DNA of 6,084 bases from positions 1 through 6,084 of the forward strand of contig JAFQNZ010000143.1 in assembly GCA_017395715.1 (NCBI GenBank). The letters are read 5' to 3'. The notes beneath the pieces were generated by a model that saw only the letters and a list, made by a program, of their open reading frames with translations, did not search any database and was not told where the DNA came from. This document shows positions 1 to 5,850 of this stretch, piece by piece; within the stretch, counting starts at the first letter, position 1, and each line of letters starts with the position of its first letter. The position numbers and the translations under genes were made by a program. This DNA is from Clostridia bacterium. Its GTDB lineage: Bacteria; Bacillota; Clostridia; Oscillospirales; CAG-272.

Positions 1-666
1 AACGGAGGATGCGTTCTTTAGGAGTACCGCGATACACATCAAAAGATAGATCAAGGACAAAAAAGGAATGACCACCGAACAAAACTGTGTGATGCGCCGA
101 ATGCCGCGCCATATCACAAAAAGTGTGAGAATAGCAAGCATGGTTCCGACAAGATAAGGCGAGAGGGACAAGTTCAGTGCAAAGGCATCGCTGACCGCTT
201 TGGTTTGCAAAAGATTGCCAACCGTAAAAGAAGATGCAATGCAGAGAATGGCAAACATGGCGGCAAGAGTGCGGTTGGGGATATAGTACATAGCACCGCC
301 GATATATTGCGGTGTGTGCTTGTTTTGCGAAATATTTTTGCGGTATTTGATGGCAAGGAGTGTTTCGCCGTATTTTAAGATCATGGCAAGAAGGGCGCTT
401 GCCCACATCCAGAACAGTGCGCCTGCACCGGCTGTGGTGATGGCATAGGCAACGCCTACGATATTGCCAACGCCGAGCGTACCCGCAAGAGCAACCGACA
501 AAGCGCGCCATGACGAAGAATCGGTGGAAGAAAAGAGAGAGGACAGAACGCGGCGTATTTTGGAGAAGGGAAAAAAATTCAAGTCACAATACAAGATGAT
601 GGCAATCAGTCCGAGGAAAAAGGGCAAGAGGGGCGTGATGACAGAATCGGCGAGGAAATGAATCAT
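1..666 (-). CDS. AGCS-family sodium:amino-acid symporter, N-terminal part (runs off the left edge)
   Basis: This is an inner-membrane carrier that most likely takes up alanine, glycine or a similar small amino acid with Na+. 222 codons are open from ATG (664-666) to the window edge, about half of the usual 430-460 residues; the C-terminal half lies outside. The family signature is clear. Residues 61-73 read AGTLGVGNIVGVA, followed by GALFWMW (82-88) and KYGETLLAIKYR (98-109), which form the conserved helix, re-entrant and loop block. GGAMYYIP is at 123-130 and VGNLLQTKAVSDA at 149-161. Hydrophobic segments lie near residues 9-26, 55-78, 82-106, 134-150, 172-186 and 198-216. The start is supported by GGAGG six bases upstream. 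Two things are odd. The usual family motif after the first helix (G-x-x-x-T-x-R-x-x-F-x-Q) is replaced by an unrelated stretch with FFPFSK (31-36), and the normal GGPG is AGAG (79-82). It is therefore a divergent subfamily member. Family assignment is firm; the substrate is inferred. Confidence 0.88.
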   Translation of the reverse strand, partial: MIHFLADSVITPLLPFFLGLIAIILYCDLNFFPFSKIRRVLSSLFSSTDSSSWRALSVALAGTLGVGNIVGVAYAITTAGAGALFWMWASALLAMILKYGETLLAIKYRKNISQNKHTPQYIGGAMYYIPNRTLAAMFAILCIASSFTVGNLLQTKAVSDAFALNLSLSPYLVGTMLAILTLFVIWRGIRRITQFCSVVIPFLSLIYLLMCIAVLLKNASSV

Positions 667-672
667 AAAACG

Positions 673-677
673 CCTCC
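673..677 (-). promoter_or_regulatory. Ribosome binding site of the symporter
   Basis: On the minus strand GGAGG lies six bases before the ATG at 666. It supports this start for the symporter. Confidence 0.8.
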
Positions 678-693
678 GAATCGGTTTTGTTTT

Positions 694-699
694 ATTGTA
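694..699 (-). promoter_or_regulatory. Possible -10 element for the symporter
   Basis: The minus strand reads TACAAT here, five of six matches to TATAAT. It would place the transcript start about 20 bases before the start codon. No good -35 is found at 16-18 bp, so the call is weak; the promoter may need an activator or lie elsewhere in the gap. Confidence 0.25.
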
Positions 700-806
700 T
701 TCGAAAGATTTTTTTCTTATGAGATATTGGGAGACAGGAAGTTTCTTCACAAATTGTTAATTTTTTGTAAAAAGACCTATCTAACGTATTGATAATACTT
801 TCGAAT
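699..806. repeat. 9-bp perfect inverted repeat spanning the divergent promoters
   Basis: ATTCGAAAG (699-707) and CTTTCGAAT (798-806) are exact reverse complements with centres 99 bp apart. Both contain the palindromic core TTCGAA. The right arm lies between the -35 and -10 of the groESL promoter. The left arm touches the candidate -10 of the symporter. Read toward its own gene, each arm is CTTTCGAAT. This could be a pair of operator half-sites or a chance match in AT-rich DNA. Confidence 0.4.
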
Positions 807-816
807 GAGATAAAAT
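789..816 (+). promoter_or_regulatory. Predicted sigma-A type promoter of groESL
   Basis: TTGATA (789-794) and TAAAAT (811-816) are separated by 16 bp, and each matches the consensus at five of six positions. A/T runs upstream (about 761-772) could act as an UP-like element. Transcription would begin near 822-824, giving a leader of about 80 nt before groES. An alternative -10 (TAATAT, 816-821) is less well spaced. Confidence 0.6.
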
Positions 817-823
817 AATATAG

Positions 824-843
824 TGTTCACCAAACGGTGGACA
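824..843 (+). promoter_or_regulatory. Stem-loop / dyad at the groESL transcription start
   Basis: TGTTCACC (824-831) pairs with GGTGGACA (836-843) around an AAAC loop. This gives eight base pairs with one G-U. It begins within a base or two of the predicted transcription start. It could be a repressor operator in DNA or a 5'-terminal mRNA hairpin affecting stability. It does not match the CIRCE consensus. Confidence 0.5.
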
Positions 844-884
844 GCAAAGCACGGGTGAATTTGCGCGTGTTTTGTTCGCGAAAG

Positions 885-890
885 AAAGGA
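885..890 (+). promoter_or_regulatory. Ribosome binding site of groES (long spacing)
   Basis: AAAGGA is the only Shine-Dalgarno-like stretch before the groES ATG at 903. The gap of 12 bases is longer than the usual 5-9. Confidence 0.55.
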
Positions 891-902
891 TGGTACTTTG
901 TT

Positions 903-1190
903 ATGACATTAAAACCTCTTCAAGACCGCGTAGTTGTCAAAATGGCTGAGGTCGAAGAAACCACCAAGAGTGGTATTATTTTGGCAGGTTCTGCCAAGGA
1001 AAAGCCCCAGATTGCCGAAGTTGTGGCAGTTGGTCCCGGTGCTCGCGCTGAAGACGGCACACTGCTTCCTCTTGACGTAGCAGTTGGTCAGAAGGTGATT
1101 ACAAGCAAATACTCCGGCACGGAGATCAAGCTTGACGGAACCGAATATATCATTGTGAAGAGCAGTGATATTTTGGCAATCGTAGAATAA
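903..1190 (+). CDS. groES: Co-chaperonin GroES (Cpn10)
   Basis: GroES is the heptameric lid that caps the GroEL folding chamber in the cytoplasm during the ATP cycle. The product is 95 residues, the normal length. It opens with MTLKPLQDRVVVK, the conserved first strand, then EETTKSGIILAG (18-29). This is the mobile loop, whose hydrophobic IIL tripeptide (25-27) docks into the GroEL apical domain. VVAVGPGAR follows in the barrel, and the protein ends with YIIVKSSDILAIVE. ATG at 903 is chosen because it begins exactly at the family N-terminus. An in-frame GTG at 837 would add 22 non-homologous residues and lies in the leader hairpin. The gene is first in a two-gene operon, 52 bp before groEL. 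Its upstream region lacks the CIRCE operator usual in Gram-positive groESL operons. Confidence 0.97.
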   Translation: MTLKPLQDRVVVKMAEVEETTKSGIILAGSAKEKPQIAEVVAVGPGARAEDGTLLPLDVAVGQKVITSKYSGTEIKLDGTEYIIVKSSDILAIVE

Positions 1191-1206
1191 TATTGTAAGC
1201 AAATGA

Positions 1207-1224
1207 CTCTGTTATTTGACAGAG
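1207..1224 (+). promoter_or_regulatory. Hairpin in the groES-groEL intergenic spacer
   Basis: CTCTGT (1207-1212) and ACAGAG (1219-1224) are perfect complements. One extra U-G pair closes an ATTT loop. The stem ends eight bases before the groEL Shine-Dalgarno site and has no U tract, so it is not a terminator. It could be an RNA processing site or tune groEL translation. Confidence 0.45.
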
Positions 1225-1232
1225 AGAAAGAC

Positions 1233-1236
1233 AGGA
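1233..1236 (+). promoter_or_regulatory. Ribosome binding site of groEL
   Basis: AGGA lies six bases before ATG at 1243. It selects this start over an in-frame TTG at 1216 inside the intergenic hairpin. Confidence 0.75.
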
Positions 1237-1242
1237 ATAAGT

Positions 1243-2874
1243 ATGGCAAAAATGATTTCTTACGGCATTGATGCCCGTAATTCGCTGAAAGCCGGTATCG
1301 ATAAGCTTGCTGATACCGTAAAGATCACAATGGGTCCCAAGGGCAGAAATGTGGTCCTTGATAAAAAATACGGCGCTCCCCTTATCACCAATGACGGCGT
1401 GACGATTGCCAAGGAGATTGAGCTCGAAGATCCCATGGAAAACATGGGCGCTCAGCTCATCAAAGAAGTGGCAACCAAGACCAACGATGCTGCAGGTGAC
1501 GGTACAACCACCGCAACCCTTTTGGCACAGGCGTTTGTTTCGGAAGGTATGAAGAACGTGGCTGCGGGCGCAAACCCCATGGTTGTGCGCAAGGGTATTG
1601 CCAAGGCGGTTGATAAAGCTGTGGCTTCTCTTAAGACGATTTCTCAGAAGGTAAACGGAAGCGCTGACATTGAAAGAGTTGGCACCGTGTCTTCCTCCAG
1701 CCCCGAAATCGGTAAGCTGATTGCCGATGCGATGGAAAAGGTGACTTCTGACGGTGTTATTACCGTGGAAGAATCCAAGACTGCCGAAACCTACTGCGAA
1801 GTGGTAGAAGGTATGCAGTTTGACCGCGGTTATCTCTCGCCTTATATGGCAACCGATATGGATAAGATGGAAGCTGTGATTGACGACGCTTACATTCTGA
1901 TCACCGATAAGAAGATCTCTAATATTCAGGATATTCTTCCTTTGCTCGAACAGGTGGTTCAGGCGGGCAAGAAGCTTCTGATCATTGCAGAGGACGTGGA
2001 AGGCGAAGCGCTCACCACTCTGATTCTCAATAAGCTCCGCGGTACTTTCGTTTGCGTTGCTGTCAAAGCGCCCGGTTTTGGCGACAGAAGAAAAGAAATG
2101 CTCCGCGATATTGCGATCCTCACCGGCGGTGAAGTGATCACCGATGAACTCGGTCTTGACCTCAAGGAAGCTAACCTCATGCAGCTTGGTCATGCAAGAC
2201 AGGTTAAGGTGAACAAGGAAAACACCATTATCGTTGACGGCTCGGGTGATGCCAATGCCATCAAGATGAGAGTGGCACAGATCCGCGCTGCGATCGAAAC
2301 CACCACGTCTGACTTTGACCGCGAAAAGCTCCAAGAACGTCTTGCCAAGATCGCAGGCGGTGTTGCCGTGATCAAGGTTGGTGCTGCTACTGAAGTGGAA
2401 ATGAAAGAAATGAAGCTTCGCATCGAAGACGCCCTCAACGCGACCAAGGCGGCTGTGGAAGAAGGCATTGTGGCCGGTGGCGGTACTGCCTTCCTCAATG
2501 TGATCGATGATGTGGCAACCCTTCTCAAGACCACCGAAGGCGATGAAAAGATCGGTGTTCAGATCGTTCTGAAGGCGCTTGAAGCGCCTGTTCGTCAGAT
2601 TGCGGAAAACGCAGGCTTTGAAGGTTCTGTTGTGGTTGACAAGATCATGCGTGCCCGCAAGAAGGGCTACGGCTTTGACGCGTACAACGAAAAATATGTG
2701 GATATGCTTGAAGTGGGCATTGTTGACCCCACCAAGGTTACCCGCAGTGCGCTTCAGAATGCTGCGTCGATTGCTTCTACCGTATTGACCACCGAAGCTG
2801 TTGTTGCCGATAAGAAGGAAGAAAATCCTGCTCCCGCAATGCCTGCAGGCGGCGGTATGGGCGGCATGTATTGA
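1243..2874 (+). CDS. groEL: Chaperonin GroEL (Cpn60, Hsp60)
   Basis: GroEL forms the double-ring ATP-driven chamber that folds cytosolic proteins together with GroES. The product is 543 residues, full length for the family. The N-terminal equatorial domain carries KLADTVKITMGPKGRNVVLD (21-40), the essential Asp51 in NDGVTIAKE, and the ATP-site motif GDGTTTATLL (85-94). The apical domain contains VKAPGFGDRR, and the returning equatorial segment has RIEDALNATKAAVEEG with the catalytic Asp396 (E. coli Asp398 equivalent). AAVEEGIVAGGG corresponds to the cpn60 signature. The C-terminus is the flexible tail GGGMGGMY. ATG 1243 is preferred because MAK is the normal start and it has a well-spaced ribosome site. 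Codon choice is strongly biased (for example AAG for Lys), as expected for a highly expressed gene. It is the last gene of the operon and is followed by a strong terminator. Confidence 0.98.
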   Translation: MAKMISYGIDARNSLKAGIDKLADTVKITMGPKGRNVVLDKKYGAPLITNDGVTIAKEIELEDPMENMGAQLIKEVATKTNDAAGDGTTTATLLAQAFVSEGMKNVAAGANPMVVRKGIAKAVDKAVASLKTISQKVNGSADIERVGTVSSSSPEIGKLIADAMEKVTSDGVITVEESKTAETYCEVVEGMQFDRGYLSPYMATDMDKMEAVIDDAYILITDKKISNIQDILPLLEQVVQAGKKLLIIAEDVEGEALTTLILNKLRGTFVCVAVKAPGFGDRRKEMLRDIAILTGGEVITDELGLDLKEANLMQLGHARQVKVNKENTIIVDGSGDANAIKMRVAQIRAAIETTTSDFDREKLQERLAKIAGGVAVIKVGAATEVEMKEMKLRIEDALNATKAAVEEGIVAGGGTAFLNVIDDVATLLKTTEGDEKIGVQIVLKALEAPVRQIAENAGFEGSVVVDKIMRARKKGYGFDAYNEKYVDMLEVGIVDPTKVTRSALQNAASIASTVLTTEAVVADKKEENPAPAMPAGGGMGGMY

Positions 2875-2887
2875 TTTCCTAACAAAC

Positions 2888-2933
2888 AAAAGGTTTGAGG
2901 ATTCATTTGTGAATCTTCAAACCTTTTTCTTTT
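2888..2933 (+). terminator. Intrinsic terminator of groESL
   Basis: An 18-bp stem (2888-2905 with 2910-2927, a single G-U pair) has a TTTG loop and runs into TTTTTCTTTT. It starts 13 bases after the groEL stop and separates groESL from the proline operon. The A-rich left base of the stem means it could also work on the minus strand. Confidence 0.92.
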
Positions 2934-2962
2934 GAAAAAATTGGGAATAGTTTTCTTTTTGC

Positions 2963-2990
2963 TTGACTTTTTTCGGAATTGTGTTATAAT
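2963..2990 (+). promoter_or_regulatory. Predicted promoter of proBAC (extended -10)
   Basis: TTGACT (2963-2968) and a perfect TATAAT (2985-2990) are 16 bp apart. TG at 2982-2983 makes this an extended -10. Transcription would start near 2997, leaving a leader of only about 23 nt. That is too short for a T-box or other riboswitch upstream of proB. Confidence 0.8.
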
Positions 2991-3003
2991 AGGAGCATTC
3001 ACA

Positions 3004-3010
3004 GAAGGGA
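3004..3010 (+). promoter_or_regulatory. Ribosome binding site of proB
   Basis: GAAGGGA lies nine bases before ATG 3020. A closer ATG at 3015 is out of frame with ProB. Confidence 0.65.
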
Positions 3011-3019
3011 AGTGATGTT

Positions 3020-3796
3020 ATGCGATTGGTTGTCAAAGTGGGAAGCTCCACATTAACACATAAAACCGGAAAAATGAATCTTGCCCGTTTTGGGGCGCTT
3101 TGCCGTGTTCTTGGCGATCTTGCCAATGCAGGACACGAGGTTGTGCTTGTGTCCTCGGGTGCGATTGCGATGGGCGTGAGCAAACTGCGCCTGAACGAGC
3201 GTCCTTCCGACATTCCCACGAAGCAAGCCGCCGCCTCGGTGGGGCAGAGTGAACTGATGTATATGTACGATAAGTTTTTTTCGGAATACGGGCACACAGT
3301 GGCGCAGATTTTGATCACGGGTGACGATTTTTCGCATACCGACCGTCTGTTTAATTTCAAAAACACCGTGAACCGTCTTCTCTCTCTGTCTGCCATTCCG
3401 ATTGTGAATGAAAACGACACCGTTTCGACCGATGAGATCAAGGTGGGCGACAACGATACATTGTCAGCACTTGTGGCAGTGAATGTAGGTGCCGATCTGT
3501 TGGTGCTTCTTTCGGATATTGACGGACTATATACCGCCGACCCGCGTAAAGACGAGAATGCGGTACTGATTCCGCATATATCCGAAATTACCGAAGAGGT
3601 AGAATCTTTGGGCGGCGGAGCGGGAAGTTCTGTTGGTACGGGCGGTATGAAAACCAAACTTGCTGCCGCGAAAATTATGATAAATGACGGGCGCCGTATG
3701 GTGATTGCCAACGGCGAAAGACCTGACGATCTTTACCGCATTGTAAACGGCGAGGCGGTGGGAACGCTGTTTGAGAGAGGAGATAGCCATGCGTGA
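3020..3796 (+). CDS. proB: Glutamate 5-kinase, short form without PUA domain
   Basis: ProB phosphorylates the gamma-carboxyl of glutamate with ATP, the first and usually feedback-controlled step of proline synthesis. The 258 residues make one complete amino-acid-kinase domain. Motifs are KVGSSTL (6-12), the SSGAIAMG glycine loop (45-52), KQAAASVGQ (68-76) and the glutamate/proline-site segment IVNENDTVSTDEIKVGDNDT (128-147). ATP-binding SDIDGLYTADPR (165-176) and GTGGMKTK (206-213) follow. It stops right after EAVGTLF, where longer homologues such as E. coli ProB (367 residues) continue into a PUA domain. No PUA-like sequence follows in another frame, because proA begins there, so this is a natural short form and not a frameshift. 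It overlaps proA by eight bases, which suggests translational coupling. Proline feedback is expected from the family but is not shown by the sequence. Confidence 0.96.
   Translation: MRLVVKVGSSTLTHKTGKMNLARFGALCRVLGDLANAGHEVVLVSSGAIAMGVSKLRLNERPSDIPTKQAAASVGQSELMYMYDKFFSEYGHTVAQILITGDDFSHTDRLFNFKNTVNRLLSLSAIPIVNENDTVSTDEIKVGDNDTLSALVAVNVGADLLVLLSDIDGLYTADPRKDENAVLIPHISEITEEVESLGGGAGSSVGTGGMKTKLAAAKIMINDGRRMVIANGERPDDLYRIVNGEAVGTLFERGDSHA
3778..3782 (+). promoter_or_regulatory. Ribosome binding site of proA, inside proB
   Basis: AGGAG lies six bases before ATG 3789 and within the last codons of proB. It decides against the in-frame TTG at 3771. Confidence 0.8.
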
Positions 3797-5012
3797 ATTG
3801 TTAGAACAAGCCAAAAAGCATACAAGTGTTGCCGCAACACTTAGCTATGAAGAAAAACAAAAAGCGCTTTTGGCGATGGCGGATTCTCTGATTCTGCACC
3901 AAGATGAGATTCTTTCGGAAAACAGAAAGGATCTTGAAGAGGCAAGCGAGATCGGCGATGTGATGAAAGACCGTCTTCGCCTGAGCGAAGAACGGGTGCT
4001 TTCGATGGCGGAGGGGATTCGCCGTGTGGCAAAGCTTCCTAATCCCGTTGGCAGGGTACTTGAAGAAAGACAAACCGAGACGGGGCTTCTGATCTCGAAG
4101 GTGTCCGTGCCGTTTGGGGTTGTGGCGGTGATCTTTGAAAGCCGCCCGAATGTTGCGGCAGACACGGCGGCGCTTTGCCTTGCCAGTGGAAATGTTTCGG
4201 TTTTGCGTGGCGGAAAAGAAAGCTTTCGTTCTTGCCATGCGATCGTCAGAGCGATGAAAGAAGGACTCAAGAAGGCGGGACTTCCCGATGGTCTTATCAA
4301 TATGGTAGAGGATCGCTCGCGTGATGGTGCCATGCAGCTGATGCGTGCAAACGGCTACGTGGATCTTTTGATTCCGCGCGGCGGTGCAGGGCTCATACGC
4401 GCCTGTGTGGAAAATGCCACCGTGCCTTGCATTGAAACCGGAACCGGCATTTGCCACATTTACGTGGATCGCGAAGCGGATTTTGATATGGCGCTTTCGA
4501 TTGTGGAAAACGCCAAAACGCAGCGCCCATCTGTTTGCAATGCCGCGGAGGTATTGCTTGTGGATTCCTGTATTGCCAAAGATTTTTTACCCCGCTTAAA
4601 AGCGCGGCTCTATGGTGTGGAGCTTCGCCTTTGCGAGAAAGCAGGAAGCATCATTGACGGCAAGGCGGCAGGCGAACTTGATTTTGATACCGAGTTTCTT
4701 GATTATATTTTGGCGGTTAAAGTGGTTGACGGCGTGGAGGAAGCGATTTCTCACATTGCCGCGCACTCGACGCATCACAGCGAAGCGATCATTACCCAAA
4801 ATGAAGAAACCGCCGACTATTTCTTGAGCCGTGTGGACAGCGCCGCTGTGTACCACAATGCTTCCACGCGCTTTACCGACGGCGGTGAGTTTGGCAACGG
4901 ATGCGAGATCGGTATTTCAACGCAAAAGCTTCACGCCAGGGGTCCGATGGGGCTTTCGGAACTGAATACCTATCGCTATATCATAAAGGGAAACGGTCAG
5001 ATCCGTCAATGA
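3789..5012 (+). CDS. proA: Glutamate-5-semialdehyde dehydrogenase (gamma-glutamyl phosphate reductase)
   Basis: ProA reduces gamma-glutamyl phosphate with NADPH to glutamate-5-semialdehyde, the second proline step. It takes the labile product of ProB and belongs to the aldehyde dehydrogenase superfamily. The product is 407 residues, about the family norm. Visible motifs are VIFESRPNVAADTAALCLASGN early in the Rossmann part, PRGGAGLI, and TQRPSVCNAAE with the catalytic Cys250. The ProA signature region (313-334) ends in HSTHHSEAI. Near the C-terminus is GISTQKLHARGPMGLSEL. The residues before it read FGNGCEIG where many homologues have FGFGAEIG, a mild variation. ATG 3789 has a strong ribosome site and overlaps the end of proB (ATGCGTGA), a typical coupled junction. 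proC follows after 12 bases. Confidence 0.97.
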   Translation: MRELLEQAKKHTSVAATLSYEEKQKALLAMADSLILHQDEILSENRKDLEEASEIGDVMKDRLRLSEERVLSMAEGIRRVAKLPNPVGRVLEERQTETGLLISKVSVPFGVVAVIFESRPNVAADTAALCLASGNVSVLRGGKESFRSCHAIVRAMKEGLKKAGLPDGLINMVEDRSRDGAMQLMRANGYVDLLIPRGGAGLIRACVENATVPCIETGTGICHIYVDREADFDMALSIVENAKTQRPSVCNAAEVLLVDSCIAKDFLPRLKARLYGVELRLCEKAGSIIDGKAAGELDFDTEFLDYILAVKVVDGVEEAISHIAAHSTHHSEAIITQNEETADYFLSRVDSAAVYHNASTRFTDGGEFGNGCEIGISTQKLHARGPMGLSELNTYRYIIKGNGQIRQ

Positions 5013-5017
5013 AAGGA
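5012..5017 (+). promoter_or_regulatory. Ribosome binding site of proC
   Basis: AAAGGA shares its first base with the proA stop codon and lies seven bases before ATG 5025. The proA-proC junction is therefore tight enough for coupled translation. Confidence 0.7.
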
Positions 5018-5024
5018 TGTTTAT

Positions 5025-5819
5025 ATGAAATATACACTTGGATTTATCGGCGTGGGAAATATGGGCAGCGCGCTTCTTTTTGCCGCGCTTCGCACGGTGG
5101 GTGCCGACAAAATTGCCATTTGCGATACCAATACCGAGAAAACCGAATCACTTGCTCTGGGCTACGGCGTGGCGGTGGCGACTGCTGAAGAGATTGCGGC
5201 GAATGCTTCGTTTGTCATTCTCGGCGTGAAGCCGTATGCGATAAAGGGTGTGATTGAGATGATTGCCCCTCACTTGCATGACGGTGCAACACTTGTTTCG
5301 ATGGCGGCAGGTGTGCCGCTTGGAGAGATTTTGCGCTATTTTGGAGATGATGAAAGATCGGTTATCCGCATGATGCCGAATACACCCTGTGCTGTGGGTA
5401 TGGGCGTGATCCAATATGCGGCAATCAATACAAGTGAAGAGAAGAAAGCAGCGTTTGTTACGGCGTTTTCGGCGGCTGGGCTTCTTGATGAAATTGCAGA
5501 AGGTCAGATTGACGCCGCAAGCGCGCTTTCGGGGTGCGGTCCTGCGTTTGTCTATCTGTTTGCCGAGGCACTTGCCGATGGCGCTGTGGCGTGCGGTTTA
5601 CCGCGCGACAAAGCGATTGTATATGCCGCTAAAACCCTGCAGGGTGCGGGCAAGATGTTAGAAGAATACCGCAGTGCAGGGGATTTGAAGGATGCGGTGT
5701 GCAGTCCCGGCGGAACGACGATTGCCGGCGTTCACGCGCTGGAAAAGGGTGGACTTCGCGGTGCTGCCATGGATGCGGTTCTTGCCGCTTACGAAAAAAC
5801 GCTGAAGCTCAAATCGTAA
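5025..5819 (+). CDS. proC: Pyrroline-5-carboxylate reductase
   Basis: ProC reduces 1-pyrroline-5-carboxylate (the cyclised product of ProA) to L-proline with NAD(P)H, the last step of the pathway. The product is 264 residues, the usual length. It starts with an N-terminal Rossmann fold, GFIGVGNMGSAL, with GxGxxG at 9-14. LGVKP (66-70) and MPNTP (117-121) follow. The helical C-terminal dimerisation and substrate domain carries SGCGPAFVY (169-177) and the P5C reductase signature around DAVCSPGGTTIAG (223-235). The common PGELKD that precedes the signature is AGDLKD here, a small departure. It is the last gene of proBAC. Its stop codon is followed after one base by a terminator hairpin. Having all three genes in one operon gives the complete glutamate-to-proline route. 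Confidence 0.97.
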   Translation: MKYTLGFIGVGNMGSALLFAALRTVGADKIAICDTNTEKTESLALGYGVAVATAEEIAANASFVILGVKPYAIKGVIEMIAPHLHDGATLVSMAAGVPLGEILRYFGDDERSVIRMMPNTPCAVGMGVIQYAAINTSEEKKAAFVTAFSAAGLLDEIAEGQIDAASALSGCGPAFVYLFAEALADGAVACGLPRDKAIVYAAKTLQGAGKMLEEYRSAGDLKDAVCSPGGTTIAGVHALEKGGLRGAAMDAVLAAYEKTLKLKS

Positions 5820-5820
5820 A

Positions 5821-5850
5821 CAAAAACCTTCCCGAAGGGGAAGGTTTTTG
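5821..5850. terminator. Bidirectional terminator between proC and the convergent regulator gene
   Basis: A perfect 13-bp stem (5821-5833 with 5838-5850) has a GAAG loop. It carries five T on the plus strand at 5845-5849 and, by symmetry, five T on the minus strand. It occupies nearly the entire gap: one base separates it from the proC stop codon and none from the stop codon of the minus-strand gene. It should end both convergent transcripts. Confidence 0.9.

Larger units (their letters stand above)
667..902. other. Divergent intergenic region, symporter / groESL
   Basis: This 236-bp AT-rich gap has no credible gene. It carries the groESL promoter and leader on the plus strand and the symporter ribosome binding site on the minus strand. 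A weak candidate -10 for the symporter is TACAAT (complement of 694-699), without a convincing -35. It also contains a 9-bp inverted repeat with arms at 699-707 and 798-806. The middle (about 720-785) shows only A/T tracts, including an AAATT-GTT-AATTT dyad at 751-763. No CIRCE element (TTAGCACTC-N9-GAGTGCTAA) and no CtsR heptad repeat can be seen. Confidence 0.7.

Noticed and set aside
464..661. A 65-codon plus-strand open frame in the symporter region
   Set aside because: It is highly charged and wholly antisense to the conserved AGCS motifs on the minus strand.
779..806. CGAA in the promoter gap as a SigI-type heat-shock -10
   Set aside because: No C-rich -35 element lies at a suitable distance on either strand, while a sigma-A type promoter is present at 789-816.
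837..902. GTG start at 837 extending GroES by 22 residues
   Set aside because: The extension has no GroES homology and begins inside the leader hairpin; ATG 903 gives the standard N-terminus.
890..949. A short out-of-frame reading frame (ATG 890) overlapping the groES start, like a leader peptide
   Set aside because: Its ATG overlaps the Shine-Dalgarno sequence itself, so it has no ribosome site of its own, and it ends after 19 codons inside groES.
1150..2889. A 579-codon open frame on the minus strand opposite groEL
   Set aside because: It is an antisense artefact of groEL's biased codon use. The translation is rich in His, Cys and Asn with no recognisable domain, no ribosome site was evident, and the plus strand is unmistakably GroEL.
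2991..3019. T-box or proline riboswitch-like leader before proB
   Set aside because: The leader from the predicted start to the ATG is only about 23 nt, too short for such an element, and no T-box sequence is visible.
2917..3711. A 264-codon minus-strand open frame opposite proB and its promoter
   Set aside because: It runs through the groESL terminator and the proBAC promoter, shows low-complexity Ser/Thr/Pro-rich sequence, and lies opposite a clear proB.
5017..5028. Three-codon reading frame ATG TTT ATA TGA overlapping the proC start
   Set aside because: It overlaps the proC ribosome site and has no site of its own; probably coincidence.
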